Shown piece after piece: positions 40,557 to 49,289 of a DNA stretch of 64,000 nucleotides. Made by a program: the position numbers and the translations under genes. Numbering within the stretch: the stretch's first letter is position 1; every line of letters starts with the position of its first letter. The notes beneath the pieces are model-generated. The model had not been told where the DNA came from, ran no database searches, and was given only the letters and a program-made list of their open reading frames with translations. The stretch lies in the NCBI RefSeq assembly GCF_001652915.1, contig NZ_BBQI01000090.1:479891-543890 (forward strand), in the 5' to 3' direction. This DNA is from Cupriavidus sp. D384. GTDB lineage: Bacteria; Pseudomonadota; Gammaproteobacteria; Burkholderiales; Burkholderiaceae.

Positions 40557-41633
40557 ATGAGCAGCAACGTATCGCACTTTGAAGGTACGCGCCCCGTGGC
40601 AGACCAGCAGCGCTTCGACGTGGGCGCGCTGGAGGCCTGGATGCGCGAGCATGTCGAGGGCTTTGCCGGCCCGCTGACCGTCGAGCAGTTCAAGGGCGGC
40701 CAGTCCAACCCCACGTTCAAGCTGATCACGCCGGGCCAGACCTACGTGATGCGCGCCAAGCCGGGGCCGAAGTCGAAGCTGCTGCCGTCCGCCCACGCCA
40801 TCGAGCGCGAATACCGCGTGATGAAGGCGCTGGCCGGCACGGATGTGCCCGTGGCCCATATGTACGCGCTGTGCGAGGACGAAGACGTGATCGGCCGCGC
40901 GTTCTACATCATGGAGTTCGTCAGCGGCCGCGTGCTGTGGGACCAGTCGCTGCCCGACATGAGCGCGGCCGAACGCGGCGCGATCTACGACGAGATGAAC
41001 CGGGTCATCGCCGCGCTGCATACGGTGGACTACAAGGCCATCGGCCTGGCCGACTATGGCAAGCCCGGCAACTACTTCCAGCGCCAGATCGAGCGTTGGA
41101 GCAAGCAGTACAAGCTGTCCGAGACGGAATCGATCCCGGCCATGGACCAGCTGATGGCCTGGCTGCCCGATCATATTCCGCAGGAAGACGTCGACCTGAC
41201 CTGCATCGTCCACGGCGACTACCGGCTCGACAACCTGATGTTCCACCCGACCGAGCCACGCGTGCTGGCCGTGCTGGACTGGGAGCTGTCCACGCTGGGC
41301 CACCCGATGGCCGACTTCGGCTACCACTGCATGAGCTGGCACATCGCGCCGGGCCAGTTCCGTGGCATCGCCGGCCTGGATCACAAGGGCCTGGGCATTC
41401 CCGACGAGGCAACCTATCGCCGCATGTACGAGCAGCGCACCGGCCGCCAGATCACCGGCGACTGGAATTTCTACCTTGCCTTCAGCATGTTCCGGATCGC
41501 CGGCATCCTGCAGGGCATCATGAAGCGCGTGGTGGACGGCACGGCATCGTCGGCGCAGGCCCTAAACGCCGGCAAACGCGCCCGCCCGATGGCGGAAATG
41601 GGTTGGGAATACGCGAAGAAGTCGGGCGCCTGA
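40557..41633 (+). CDS. phosphotransferase family protein (ACAD10/11-like APH fold)
   Basis: The 358-residue protein has the aminoglycoside-phosphotransferase fold: nucleotide region GGQSNPTFKLITPGQTYVMRAKPG, catalytic loop CIVHGDYRLDNLMFHPTEPRV and metal-binding AVLDWELSTLGHPMADFGYH. In bacteria this subfamily is often encoded beside acyl-CoA dehydrogenase and enoyl-CoA hydratase genes. It resembles the kinase-like domain of human ACAD10/11, which phosphorylates 4-hydroxyacyl-CoA for beta-oxidation. Here the upstream neighbour is an enoyl-CoA hydratase, so a 4-phosphorylated acyl-CoA intermediate is a reasonable hypothesis. GGAGAGA precedes the ATG. Confidence 0.9.
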   Translation: MSSNVSHFEGTRPVADQQRFDVGALEAWMREHVEGFAGPLTVEQFKGGQSNPTFKLITPGQTYVMRAKPGPKSKLLPSAHAIEREYRVMKALAGTDVPVAHMYALCEDEDVIGRAFYIMEFVSGRVLWDQSLPDMSAAERGAIYDEMNRVIAALHTVDYKAIGLADYGKPGNYFQRQIERWSKQYKLSETESIPAMDQLMAWLPDHIPQEDVDLTCIVHGDYRLDNLMFHPTEPRVLAVLDWELSTLGHPMADFGYHCMSWHIAPGQFRGIAGLDHKGLGIPDEATYRRMYEQRTGRQITGDWNFYLAFSMFRIAGILQGIMKRVVDGTASSAQALNAGKRARPMAEMGWEYAKKSGA

Positions 41634-41669
41634 ACGGACATCCTTCCTCACCATTGGGTTTTTTTCCGC

Positions 41670-41690
41670 TCTCCCGCACCTTGCGGGAGA
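41670..41690. repeat. CTCTCCC-type palindrome, copy 4
   Basis: TCTCCCGCA (41670-41678) pairs with TGCGGGAGA (41682-41690) around CCT, in the gap after the phosphotransferase gene. Confidence 0.75.
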
Positions 41691-41750
41691 AAGGGGCGGG
41701 GAAAAGGGCGGGAAAAGGGCGGGGAAAAGGGGCGGGGAAAAGGGGCGTGG
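41690..41750 (+). repeat. purine-rich tandem repeat (GGGGCGGGGAAAA-type)
   Basis: About five imperfect copies of a 12-13 bp unit, GGGGCGGGGAAAA and shorter variants, follow each other between two palindromes. Runs of three to four G are spaced by AAAA or C, so the plus strand could form G-quadruplexes. The rest of the 428 bp gap (41634-42061) has no gene. Confidence 0.85.
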
Positions 41751-41801
41751 CGGTTAAATCTCCGTATGCCGCATCTTGAGACGCTTGCCTTTTCCCCCAG
41801 C

Positions 41802-41824
41802 CCTCTCCCATCGCATGGGAGAGG
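41802..41824. repeat. CTCTCCC-type palindrome, copy 5
   Basis: CCTCTCCCAT (41802-41811) pairs with ATGGGAGAGG (41815-41824) around CGC. It is about 110 bp downstream of copy 4, on the other side of the purine-rich tract. Confidence 0.75.
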
Positions 41825-42061
41825 TGAGAAAGCATCATCGCGCGCCCATGTCATCAGACAACTGAGCACAAACCCGCCCTGCATCCGGCTTTTCCGCCAC
41901 CTCGAGGTGGAACGCGACGAATCCCTCCTGGCCGCATTGTTGCTACATTTGCCGGTACAGGACTACGTGTTTTCCCGATAGACCCAATCGAAAAGCGGGC
42001 CTACACTCCCATCCAAATCGTTGTACGACGACTGACGATAAGTGTTGACTGGAGACACAGC

Positions 42062-43066
42062 ATGACCTCTTCTCGCCGCCAATTCCTTGGCCAGCTTCCG
42101 GGCCTTGCGGCCCTTGGTGCCGTGGGCACGTCCGGCATCCTGGCGCCGGCTTCGGCCTGGGCGCAGGACAAGTGGCCGACCCGGCCGATCCGCCTGGTGG
42201 TGCCCTATCCCGCCGGTGGCTCGTCGGACATCATCGCCCGCCTGATCAGCAAGCAGCTTGGCGAAGCGCTGGGTCAGCCCATCGTGGTGGATAACCGCCC
42301 GGGTGCCAATGGCAACATCGGCGCCGCCATGGTGGCGCAGGCCGGCACGGAAAACCACACGCTGCTGCTGTGCGACGTGGGCGCGCTGGCGATCACCCCG
42401 TCGGTCTACACCAAGCTCACCTTCAACCCCGAGAAGGATCTCAAGGGCGTGGCGATGCTGGCGTATTCGCCGCACCTGCTGGTCGTGCATCCGTCGGTCC
42501 CGGCCAACAACCTCAAGGAACTGGTCGACCTGTCGCACAAGCAGTCGCTGAACTTTGCCGTGACCGCCATCGGCAGCGCGCCGCACCTGGCGGGCGTGGC
42601 CGTCCAGCAGGCCACCAAGGCCGGCTGGCAGTACGTGCCTTACAAGGGTGGTGCACAGGCAATTGCCGACACCGTTGGCGGTACCGCCCAGGTGCTGATG
42701 AACGGCATGCTGGCGACTTACCCCCACGTGCAATCGGGCAAGCTCAAGCTGCTGGCCGTCTCCAAGCGCACCCGCATGGCGCTGGTTGGCCAGACGCCGA
42801 CCATCGCCGAAAGCGGCGTGCCGAACTTCGAATCGGGTACCTGGCAAGGCGTGATGGCGCCGGCCGGCATGCCCGATGCGCTGGTCCAGCGCATCAACAC
42901 CGAGCTGGTCAAGATCATCCGCACGCCGGAAATCCGCGCCAATCTGGCCGGCCAGGGTGCCGAGGTCGTGACGATGTCCCCGGCGGAAACCTCCAAGTGG
43001 TTCCAGACCGAGGAAAAGCGCTGGGCACAAGTCGTGAAGGCGGCAGGGGTCAAGCTGGACGCATAA
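42062..43066 (+). CDS. Bug/TctC-family periplasmic solute receptor
   Basis: The 334-residue precursor begins MTSSRRQFLGQLPGLAALGA, a Tat-like signal with RRQFL, ending at ASAWAQ. The receptor core includes WPTRPIRLVVPYPAGGSSDI, QPIVVDNRPGANGNIG and VPYKGGAQAIADTVGG. It would bind a carboxylate or aromatic acid in the periplasm. No TctAB or other transporter genes are adjacent, which is common for the many orphan Bug genes of this lineage. GGAGACACAGC precedes the ATG. A strong terminator follows, and the downstream gene is convergent, so it is probably a single-gene unit. Confidence 0.92.
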   Translation: MTSSRRQFLGQLPGLAALGAVGTSGILAPASAWAQDKWPTRPIRLVVPYPAGGSSDIIARLISKQLGEALGQPIVVDNRPGANGNIGAAMVAQAGTENHTLLLCDVGALAITPSVYTKLTFNPEKDLKGVAMLAYSPHLLVVHPSVPANNLKELVDLSHKQSLNFAVTAIGSAPHLAGVAVQQATKAGWQYVPYKGGAQAIADTVGGTAQVLMNGMLATYPHVQSGKLKLLAVSKRTRMALVGQTPTIAESGVPNFESGTWQGVMAPAGMPDALVQRINTELVKIIRTPEIRANLAGQGAEVVTMSPAETSKWFQTEEKRWAQVVKAAGVKLDA

Positions 43067-43093
43067 ATCCGGCAATCACAACAGGCAAGACTG

Positions 43094-43124
43094 AAACGGG
43101 CGCGAATTTCGCGCCCGTTTTTTC
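43094..43124 (+). terminator. intrinsic terminator after the second Bug gene
   Basis: AAACGGGCGCGA (43094-43105) and TCGCGCCCGTTT (43109-43120) form a perfect 12 bp stem with loop ATT, followed by T residues. It separates convergent genes. Confidence 0.92.
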
Positions 43125-43174
43125 TTGCCAGCCGCCTCGGGCTGCAAACGCAGCCCGGCGGCCTGTCGCGCGAC

Positions 43175-45088
43175 TCAGTCGCCCAGTGCCACGCCTTCGC
43201 GGCGCGGGTCCGCGCCACCGGCCCAGACGGCCTTGCCGTTGACCGTCTTGCGCATGATGGCCTGCGTGCCGCTGGTCATCTCGATCTCGGCCACCTGGTG
43301 ACCCTGCTGCTTCAGCGCCTGCACCAGCTGCGGCGTCACCAGGCCCTTCTCCACTTCGGTCGGGCCATTGCGGCTGCCGAAGTTCGCCATGCCCACGGCC
43401 TGCTGCACGTCCATGTCCCAATCGAGCAGGCCCACCAGCGTCTTCGACACATACTCGATGATCTGCGAGCCGCCCGGCGAACCCAGCGCCGCCACCAGCT
43501 TGCCGCTCTGGCGATCGAACACCAGCGTCGGCGCCATCGACGAGCGCGGACGCTTGCCAGCCTGCACGCGGTTGGCCACCGGCTTGCCGTTCTCGGTCGG
43601 CGTGAACGAGAAGTCGGTCAGCTGGTTGTTGAGCATGAAGCCGCGCACCATGATGTGCGAGCCGAAGTACGACTCGATGGTGGTCGTCATCGACAGCGCG
43701 CCACCCCGGTTGTCCACGGCCACGATCTGCGACGTGGAAACGCGCGGCGGCGAGCGATCCGGCGCAAACGAAACCTTCACGCCGGGCGGCGTGCCGGGCT
43801 GCGCCTTGCCCATGCTCTTGTCACCAATCAGCGCCGCCCGCTCGGCCAGATAGTTCGGATTGACCATCGCGGCCACGTCCACCGGCACGAAATCGGCATC
43901 GGCCACATACAGGCCGCGATCTGCGTAGGCCAGCCGGTCGGCTTCGGCAATCGCATGGACGGCCAGCGGATTCGGCTCCATCAGCGACGGCAGGTCGACC
44001 TTCGTCGGTTTCAGGCTCGCCAGCGCGTAGCGCGGATCACGCTTTTCCAGCGCCTCCAGCGTGCCAAGGATCTGCGCAATGGCAATGCCGCCCGACGACG
44101 GCGGCGGCATGCCGCAGATCTTCCACTGGCGGTAGTCCGTGCACACCGGCACGCGCACCTTGGCCTTGTAGCCCTTCAGGTCCGCCTCCGAAAGGCTGCC
44201 CGCGTTCTGGTGGCCGTTGACCTTGGCGGCGATGTCTCGCGCGATCGGCCCGTTGTAGAACACGTTCGGGCCGCTCCTGGCAATCTCGCGCAGCGTCTGC
44301 GCCAGCTGCGGGTTCTTGATGATCGAGCCGACCGCCCTGGCCTTGCCCTGCTCATCCAGGAAGTAGCCGGTCATCTCGGGCGAGCCGCCCATGAACTTGT
44401 CGGCCGCCACTTGCGTATAGAGCCGCTGCGACATCGGGAAGCCCTTGTCCGCCAGGCGGATGGCCGGCTGGAACAGCCGCGCCCAGGGCAGGCGCCCGTG
44501 CTCGCGATGGGCCATCTCCAGCGCGCGCAGCACGCCTGGCACGCCCACCGACCGGCCGCCGATCTGCCCTTCGGAGAATTCCATCGGCTTGCCGTCGGCA
44601 CGCATGAACAGGTTTTCCGTGGCACCAGCCGGCGCGGTCTCGCGGCCATCGTAGGCCTGCACGCGCTTGCCGTCCCAGTACATGATGAAGGCCCCGCCGC
44701 CAATACCGGTGGCCTGCGGCTCCACCAGCGTCAGCACGGCCTGCATGGCAACGGCGGCGTCGATGGCCGAGCCACCAGCCCGCAGGATCTCCCGGCCAGC
44801 CTCGGTAGCCAGCGGATTGGCTGCGGCCGCCATGTGCTTCTGCGCGTAGGTGGTGGTCATGTCCGGGCGATAGCCCGACGACACTTCAGGGGCTGGCGGC
44901 ATCGCCGCCTGCGCGGGAGGCGCAGAGGCCGGCGCGGCCGATGCGGCGGGTGTACCCGCGCCCTTGTCCGGCGTTCCGCAGGCCGCCAGCAACGCGGTCA
45001 GCGCCACGGCCAGCGCGCCACGCCAGCGCAGTGAATCGGATGGATGCGAGGTCAGGTCCGTGGAACGGGGTGCCGCTGCTTCAGTCAT
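43175..45088 (-). CDS. ggt: gamma-glutamyltransferase (lipoprotein form)
   Basis: GGT transfers or hydrolyses the gamma-glutamyl group of glutathione in the periplasm and self-cleaves into two subunits. The 637-residue precursor has a lipobox LLAACG. The large-subunit part includes AHMAAAANPLATEAGREILRAGG-type opening, VLTLVEPQATGIGGGAFIMYW and CGMPPPSSGGIAIAQILG. The catalytic Thr of the small subunit lies in VSTSQIVAVDNRGG, followed by the glycine and Ser-Ser-like loop VLGSPGGSQIIEYV region in the form AALGSPGGSQII. AGGAG precedes ATG 45088 by 6 bp; the frame continues far upstream but without family similarity. Neighbours do not indicate a specific pathway. Confidence 0.95.
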   Translation of the reverse strand: MTEAAAPRSTDLTSHPSDSLRWRGALAVALTALLAACGTPDKGAGTPAASAAPASAPPAQAAMPPAPEVSSGYRPDMTTTYAQKHMAAAANPLATEAGREILRAGGSAIDAAVAMQAVLTLVEPQATGIGGGAFIMYWDGKRVQAYDGRETAPAGATENLFMRADGKPMEFSEGQIGGRSVGVPGVLRALEMAHREHGRLPWARLFQPAIRLADKGFPMSQRLYTQVAADKFMGGSPEMTGYFLDEQGKARAVGSIIKNPQLAQTLREIARSGPNVFYNGPIARDIAAKVNGHQNAGSLSEADLKGYKAKVRVPVCTDYRQWKICGMPPPSSGGIAIAQILGTLEALEKRDPRYALASLKPTKVDLPSLMEPNPLAVHAIAEADRLAYADRGLYVADADFVPVDVAAMVNPNYLAERAALIGDKSMGKAQPGTPPGVKVSFAPDRSPPRVSTSQIVAVDNRGGALSMTTTIESYFGSHIMVRGFMLNNQLTDFSFTPTENGKPVANRVQAGKRPRSSMAPTLVFDRQSGKLVAALGSPGGSQIIEYVSKTLVGLLDWDMDVQQAVGMANFGSRNGPTEVEKGLVTPQLVQALKQQGHQVAEIEMTSGTQAIMRKTVNGKAVWAGGADPRREGVALGD

Positions 45089-45332
45089 GCCGTGTCTCCT
45101 GGAGGAAATCTTCGGCGATTGTAGCGGCGAAAGATGCTGGCGGATGTGCGAATCGTCTGAAAGCCGGCCTTGCGTTTCGCGGCATTTTTTCCTATGCGCC
45201 ATCGCCTTCTGCGGCAGGGCAGCATGGCAGGCGCGAATAAATTCGTGACTGGCGTCAACCCCGTGCGCGGGCCTGCTTCGTTTCATGCCCAGGGCGCGCT
45301 TCGCGCCGGCTGCATGCCACAAGGAGAACAAC

Positions 45333-47147
45333 ATGCGCACAGGGCTTTCTGCATCGAACATCACCCCATGGACGGCAGCGCTTGGCGCCGTCATGGCGCT
45401 GGGGCTGGCCGCATGCAGCGGATCGCCACCGGTCAGCCCGGCAGCACATCCGGCAGAGCCGGCGCCGCCACCGGTGCCCGCGCCCACGCCGCCGTATATC
45501 CTCCAGCCCCCGGCAGAGAAGACTGGCAAGCCCGGGGCATCCCGGGACAGCTCCCGAAATCGCGAGCCGGCCGCGGAAGCTCCTGCGCAGGCCCGCGCGG
45601 AGACCCGCCCGGAAGCCCACAGGGCCATGCGCGTGCCCGCTCCGCAGTCGCCTGCGCTGTCTGCGCTGATGGTGACGCCCGCGCCCGCGCCCGCGTTCGC
45701 CCCGCCACCGCAGGACCGCGAACGCTATGGAGCGATCGACGAAAACGGCGTCCGGCAGGTGGCACAGGCGCCAGTTTCCACGTTCAGCATCGATGTCGAC
45801 ACTGGCAGCTACAGCAACGTGCGCCGCATGCTCAATGCGGGGCGCCTGCCGCCATCCGATGCGGTGCGCGTCGAGGAACTGGTCAACTACTTTTCCTACG
45901 ACTACGCCGGGCCGGCCGACGGCAGGCCCTTCGCCGTGCATGCCGCGCTGGCGCCTGCCCCCTGGCAGCCGCGCAACGTGCTGCTGCGGATCGGTATCAA
46001 GGGCCAGGACATGGCGCGCGCCAGCCTGCCTGCCGCCAATCTCGTTTTCCTGGTCGATGTGTCCGGTTCGATGAACGCGCCCGACAAGCTGCCGCTGCTG
46101 AAGGCGTCACTGAAGCTGCTGGTCAACGCGCTGCGCCCTCAGGATCGCATCACGCTGGTCACCTACGCCGGCAGCACACGCGTGGCGCTGCCACCCACGC
46201 CCGGCAGCGAAAAGACCGCGATTGCCAGCGCCATCGACCAGCTCGTGGCGGGCGGCAGCACGGCCGGCGCCAGCGGCATCGCGCTGGCCTACCAGGCAGC
46301 GCAGCAGCGCTATGTCGCTGGCGGCATCAATCGCGTGCTGCTTGCCACCGACGGCGACTTCAACGTCGGCATCACCGACTTCCGCCAGTTGAAGAGCCTG
46401 GTCGAGGAGAAGCGCAAGTCGGGCGTATCGCTGTCCACGCTTGGCTTCGGCACCGGCAACTACAACGACCAGCTCATGGAGCAGCTGGCCGATGCCGGCG
46501 ACGGCGCGTACTCGTACATCGACAATCTCACGGAAGGCAACAAGGTGCTGGTCAGCGAAATGAGTTCGACGCTGGCAACCATTGCCCGCGACGTGAAGAT
46601 CCAGGTGGAATTCAATCCGGCCACGGTACGCGAGTACCGGCTGATCGGCTACGAAAACCGCCTGCTGGCGCGCGAGGACTTCAACAACGACAAGGTGGAC
46701 GCAGGCGATATCGGTGCCGGCCATACCGTGACGGCGTTGTACGAACTGACGCTGGCCGACGGGCCGGGGCTGATCGATGACCTGCGTTACCAGCCGACAG
46801 CCACCGCGAGCCGCCATGGCAACGAACTCGCGCATGTGAAGCTGCGCTACAAGCGCCCCGGCGCCAGCGCCAGCGAGCTGACCGACGTCACCGTCGCGCG
46901 CGACACCATCCGCCCGCTGGCCCAGGGCGATGCCGACTTTCGCTTCGCGGCCGCCGTCAGCGGCTTCGGTCAGGTGCTGCGCGGCGGCAGGTTCACCGGC
47001 CGATGGACGCTCGACGATGCACGTGCCCTGGCGCAGGATGCGCGCGGCGCGGATCGCTTTGGCTACCGGGGCGAGTTCCTGAAGCTCGTGGCGCTGGCGC
47101 AGGCGCTGCAGACGGTGCCGATGCCGGCCGGTGCCGACGCCCGCTGA
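45333..47147 (+). CDS. YfbK-like lipoprotein with von Willebrand A domain
   Basis: The 604-residue protein has a signal peptide with lipobox GLAAC and a Pro/Ala-rich linker. The YfbK N-terminal module reads VSTFSIDVDTGSYSNVRRML, then RVEELVNYFSYDY. A VWA domain follows with an intact MIDAS motif in VFLVDVSGSMNAPDKLPLL, and a C-terminal beta-rich module contains TVTALYELTLADG and KLRYKRPGAS. The function of the family is poorly known; VWA domains mediate metal-dependent protein contacts, so a surface or periplasmic scaffold is likely. AAGGAG stands 6 bp before the ATG. It is followed closely by an ECF sigma factor gene and its partner, suggesting a signalling unit. Confidence 0.92.
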   Translation: MRTGLSASNITPWTAALGAVMALGLAACSGSPPVSPAAHPAEPAPPPVPAPTPPYILQPPAEKTGKPGASRDSSRNREPAAEAPAQARAETRPEAHRAMRVPAPQSPALSALMVTPAPAPAFAPPPQDRERYGAIDENGVRQVAQAPVSTFSIDVDTGSYSNVRRMLNAGRLPPSDAVRVEELVNYFSYDYAGPADGRPFAVHAALAPAPWQPRNVLLRIGIKGQDMARASLPAANLVFLVDVSGSMNAPDKLPLLKASLKLLVNALRPQDRITLVTYAGSTRVALPPTPGSEKTAIASAIDQLVAGGSTAGASGIALAYQAAQQRYVAGGINRVLLATDGDFNVGITDFRQLKSLVEEKRKSGVSLSTLGFGTGNYNDQLMEQLADAGDGAYSYIDNLTEGNKVLVSEMSSTLATIARDVKIQVEFNPATVREYRLIGYENRLLAREDFNNDKVDAGDIGAGHTVTALYELTLADGPGLIDDLRYQPTATASRHGNELAHVKLRYKRPGASASELTDVTVARDTIRPLAQGDADFRFAAAVSGFGQVLRGGRFTGRWTLDDARALAQDARGADRFGYRGEFLKLVALAQALQTVPMPAGADAR

Positions 47148-47169
47148 CCGGCGATCTATACTCGATGCC

Positions 47170-47775
47170 ATGACGCCTGCCAGCCCCACCCCCAATATTG
47201 CTGCGCTGCCCGACGCCGACCTGATGCTGCTGGTGGCGGGCGGCGTCATCGAGGCCCCGATCGGCGAACTGTTCCGCCGCCACAACAGCGGACTGTTCAA
47301 CTATGTTGCCTGGCTCTGCCGTGGCGACACGGGCGAAGCCGAGGACATCGCGCAGAAGACGTGGATCCAGCTGATGACGCGCTGTGGCGACTACACGCCC
47401 ACCGCCGCGTTCCGCACCTTCCTGTTCCAGATCGCGCGCAACGCCTGGCTGGACCAGGTGCGCAGCGCGCACGCGCGGCTGCGTGAATCGATCGACGCGC
47501 ACGAACCGGAAATGCCGGTCGACGATCTGACGCCCGAGACCGAGGCGCAATTGCGCGAGCATCTGACCAGCGTGCACCAGGCGCTGCTGCAGCTGCCCGT
47601 GGCGCAACGCGAAGTGGTGGTGCTGCGCTTTTTCAGCGAGATGAGCGTCGAGGAAATCGCCGCAATGCTGGGCGAGAAGTTCGAAACGGTGAAAAGCCGG
47701 CTGCGCTATGCGTTTGCACGGCTGCGCACGGTGCTGGCCGATGGCGGCATGGTCGCCGGGGAGCCCCGGCCATGA
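47170..47775 (+). CDS. ECF-type RNA polymerase sigma factor
   Basis: The 201-residue protein has sigma region 2 (IGELFRRHNSGLFNYVAWLC, then DIAQKTWIQLM and FRTFLFQIARNAWLDQVRSA) and region 4 (LPVAQREVVVLRFFSEMSVEEIAAMLGEKFETVKSRLRYAFARLR). This is the group IV layout without region 3. It should direct RNA polymerase to a small regulon, often including its own operon. Its stop overlaps the start of the next gene by 4 bp, the usual arrangement with an anti-sigma factor. The VWA lipoprotein gene ends 22 bp upstream, so the three are probably cotranscribed. Start at 47170 is the second candidate ATG; an earlier one at 47131 is possible. Confidence 0.94.
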   Translation: MTPASPTPNIAALPDADLMLLVAGGVIEAPIGELFRRHNSGLFNYVAWLCRGDTGEAEDIAQKTWIQLMTRCGDYTPTAAFRTFLFQIARNAWLDQVRSAHARLRESIDAHEPEMPVDDLTPETEAQLREHLTSVHQALLQLPVAQREVVVLRFFSEMSVEEIAAMLGEKFETVKSRLRYAFARLRTVLADGGMVAGEPRP

Positions 47776-49196
47776 CAACACTGCGCCCCGACGACTCGCG
47801 CCACGACGCCGCCGACCGCTTTATCGCCGGCGAAGACCGGTTGTCCGCGCTGTTGCGCGACGTGCCGCGCTTTGAGGCGCCAGCCAGCCTGAGCAGTGCC
47901 GTGGTCTCCGCCGCGCGCGCGGTGCAGGCGCGCATGGCCGCCGAAGCGGAGCGCGATGCGGTGCGGGCATCGGCGCCCCCGCCCACCTTCGCCGCCCCGC
48001 CCACGCTGTCCGACAGCGTGCTGCGCGAGGCCGCGCGACTGCAGGCCGCGCAGGCCACGCGCCGCGATGTGGTGTTCGGCCAGGTGCTGCAAGGCAAGCC
48101 GGCCGGCGACGTGCTCGGTGCACCGGTCAGCGCGCCCACCGCGGCATGGCTGCGCGCGCAGGCCGCGCAGCAGCGCGACGCAGCGGCGGCAGCCGCATCC
48201 GTGGCGCGGGCTGCGGCCCCACCGGCCAGGCGCGCTTCTGCGGTGTCGCGCTGGTGGAAGTCGCTTGGCGTCGCGGCCACCGCGTTCGCCGTGGCGGGCC
48301 TTGCCACGAAGATCGTGCTGAGCCAGCTCGATGACGGCACGCCGATGACGGCCGCGCTTTCGTCGAACGTCATCATCGCCGACAACGCAGGACCGGCACC
48401 GCGGGCCGAACCGGCGCTGGCATCCACGCCGGCTCCGGACATCGCGCCAGCCACGCAGGAATCGCCGCCGGAAACGCAGACCGCGGACGCCCCGTCGGCC
48501 ACCGCACCGGCGACAGCGCCCGTAAGTCGACCGGCCGCGCCATCGCAGGCCGCCCGCAGGGAACGCGCACCGGCACCGTCGCATGCACCGCCGCCGGCTC
48601 CGTCGCCTGCCTTTGCGGCGCCGCCTGCGCCTCTACCGGCGCCTCTACCGGCGCCTTTGCCCGAGCCTTCATCGGTACCGGCCACCGCCGCGCTGGCACC
48701 CTCGCCTCCTGCGCCCGCCGCCCCTGCCGCACCCGCCATCCTGGCCGCGCCAGCACCGATGGCATCGATACAGGCACAGGCCGATACAGCACCGGCACCC
48801 GCAGCCACACCAGGCGCCGGTGCCGAAGCGCGCGCACGGCGCATGCCACAGTCGGCGTATATGGCGGCGCCCGCGCCGGTGCCAGCGCCCGCTGAATCGC
48901 TGGCCGCTTCAAAGGCCACGGCAAAGGCGGCCGCGCCCGTGGCGGAGAAATCGGCCACCGTCACGCTGGAAGACGATCCCGCATCGGTTGCCATGCAATG
49001 GCGCCCCGGCAAGGGGCTGCAAGTGTGGAGCGCAGAGCCAGACAATGCGGCCGTGCGCGACTGGGTGGCGCGCCTGTGGGCGGCCATGCCTGCCGATGCG
49101 CGACCCGTGGCGCCCTACGGCATCCAGCGCGACGACGCGCTCGCACGCGGCCAGTTGCGCATCGAACAGGGTGCCGAGCATCCCGGCGTCAAATAG
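47772..49196 (+). CDS. probable membrane-bound anti-sigma factor with Ala/Pro-rich domain
   Basis: The family is not recognised by name. The 474-residue protein has a predicted cytosolic head of about 160 residues, rich in Ala and charged residues and with repeated LREAARLQAAQATRRD-like helices. One membrane helix follows near residues 164-186 (SLGVAATAFAVAGLATKIVL), then a long periplasmic part dominated by Ala and Pro. That part includes a short tandem repeat of PLPA units near 48630-48665. The C-terminus is a small folded-looking segment, EDDPASVAMQWRPGKGLQVW. Anti-sigma status is inferred from the overlap (ATGA) with the ECF sigma gene and the single membrane helix; no zinc motif of the ZAS type is visible. 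Confidence 0.7.
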   Translation: MTTLRPDDSRHDAADRFIAGEDRLSALLRDVPRFEAPASLSSAVVSAARAVQARMAAEAERDAVRASAPPPTFAAPPTLSDSVLREAARLQAAQATRRDVVFGQVLQGKPAGDVLGAPVSAPTAAWLRAQAAQQRDAAAAAASVARAAAPPARRASAVSRWWKSLGVAATAFAVAGLATKIVLSQLDDGTPMTAALSSNVIIADNAGPAPRAEPALASTPAPDIAPATQESPPETQTADAPSATAPATAPVSRPAAPSQAARRERAPAPSHAPPPAPSPAFAAPPAPLPAPLPAPLPEPSSVPATAALAPSPPAPAAPAAPAILAAPAPMASIQAQADTAPAPAATPGAGAEARARRMPQSAYMAAPAPVPAPAESLAASKATAKAAAPVAEKSATVTLEDDPASVAMQWRPGKGLQVWSAEPDNAAVRDWVARLWAAMPADARPVAPYGIQRDDALARGQLRIEQGAEHPGVK

Positions 49197-49224
49197 CAGG
49201 CCGCCAGACAAGGGCGCGCCATGA

Positions 49225-49252
49225 AAAACGGGAGGCAGATGCCTCCCGTTTT
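49225..49252 (+). terminator. bidirectional terminator between convergent genes
   Basis: AAAACGGGAGGC (49225-49236) and GCCTCCCGTTTT (49241-49252) form a perfect 12 bp stem with loop AGAT. A and T runs on both flanks suit termination from either side, serving the anti-sigma and CAP-domain genes. Confidence 0.92.
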
Positions 49253-49289
49253 CTTCCCGGCATGGCGCCAGGCGTTCTCGCTCACAGCA

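Noticed and set aside
41518..41884. Minus-strand frames reading PFPRPFPALFP-like repeats
   Set aside because: They are translations of the purine-rich tandem repeat and adjacent palindromes, not proteins.
45089..45628. 180-codon N-terminal extension of gamma-glutamyltransferase
   Set aside because: It overlaps the divergent VWA gene and has no family similarity; AGGAG marks the start at 45088.
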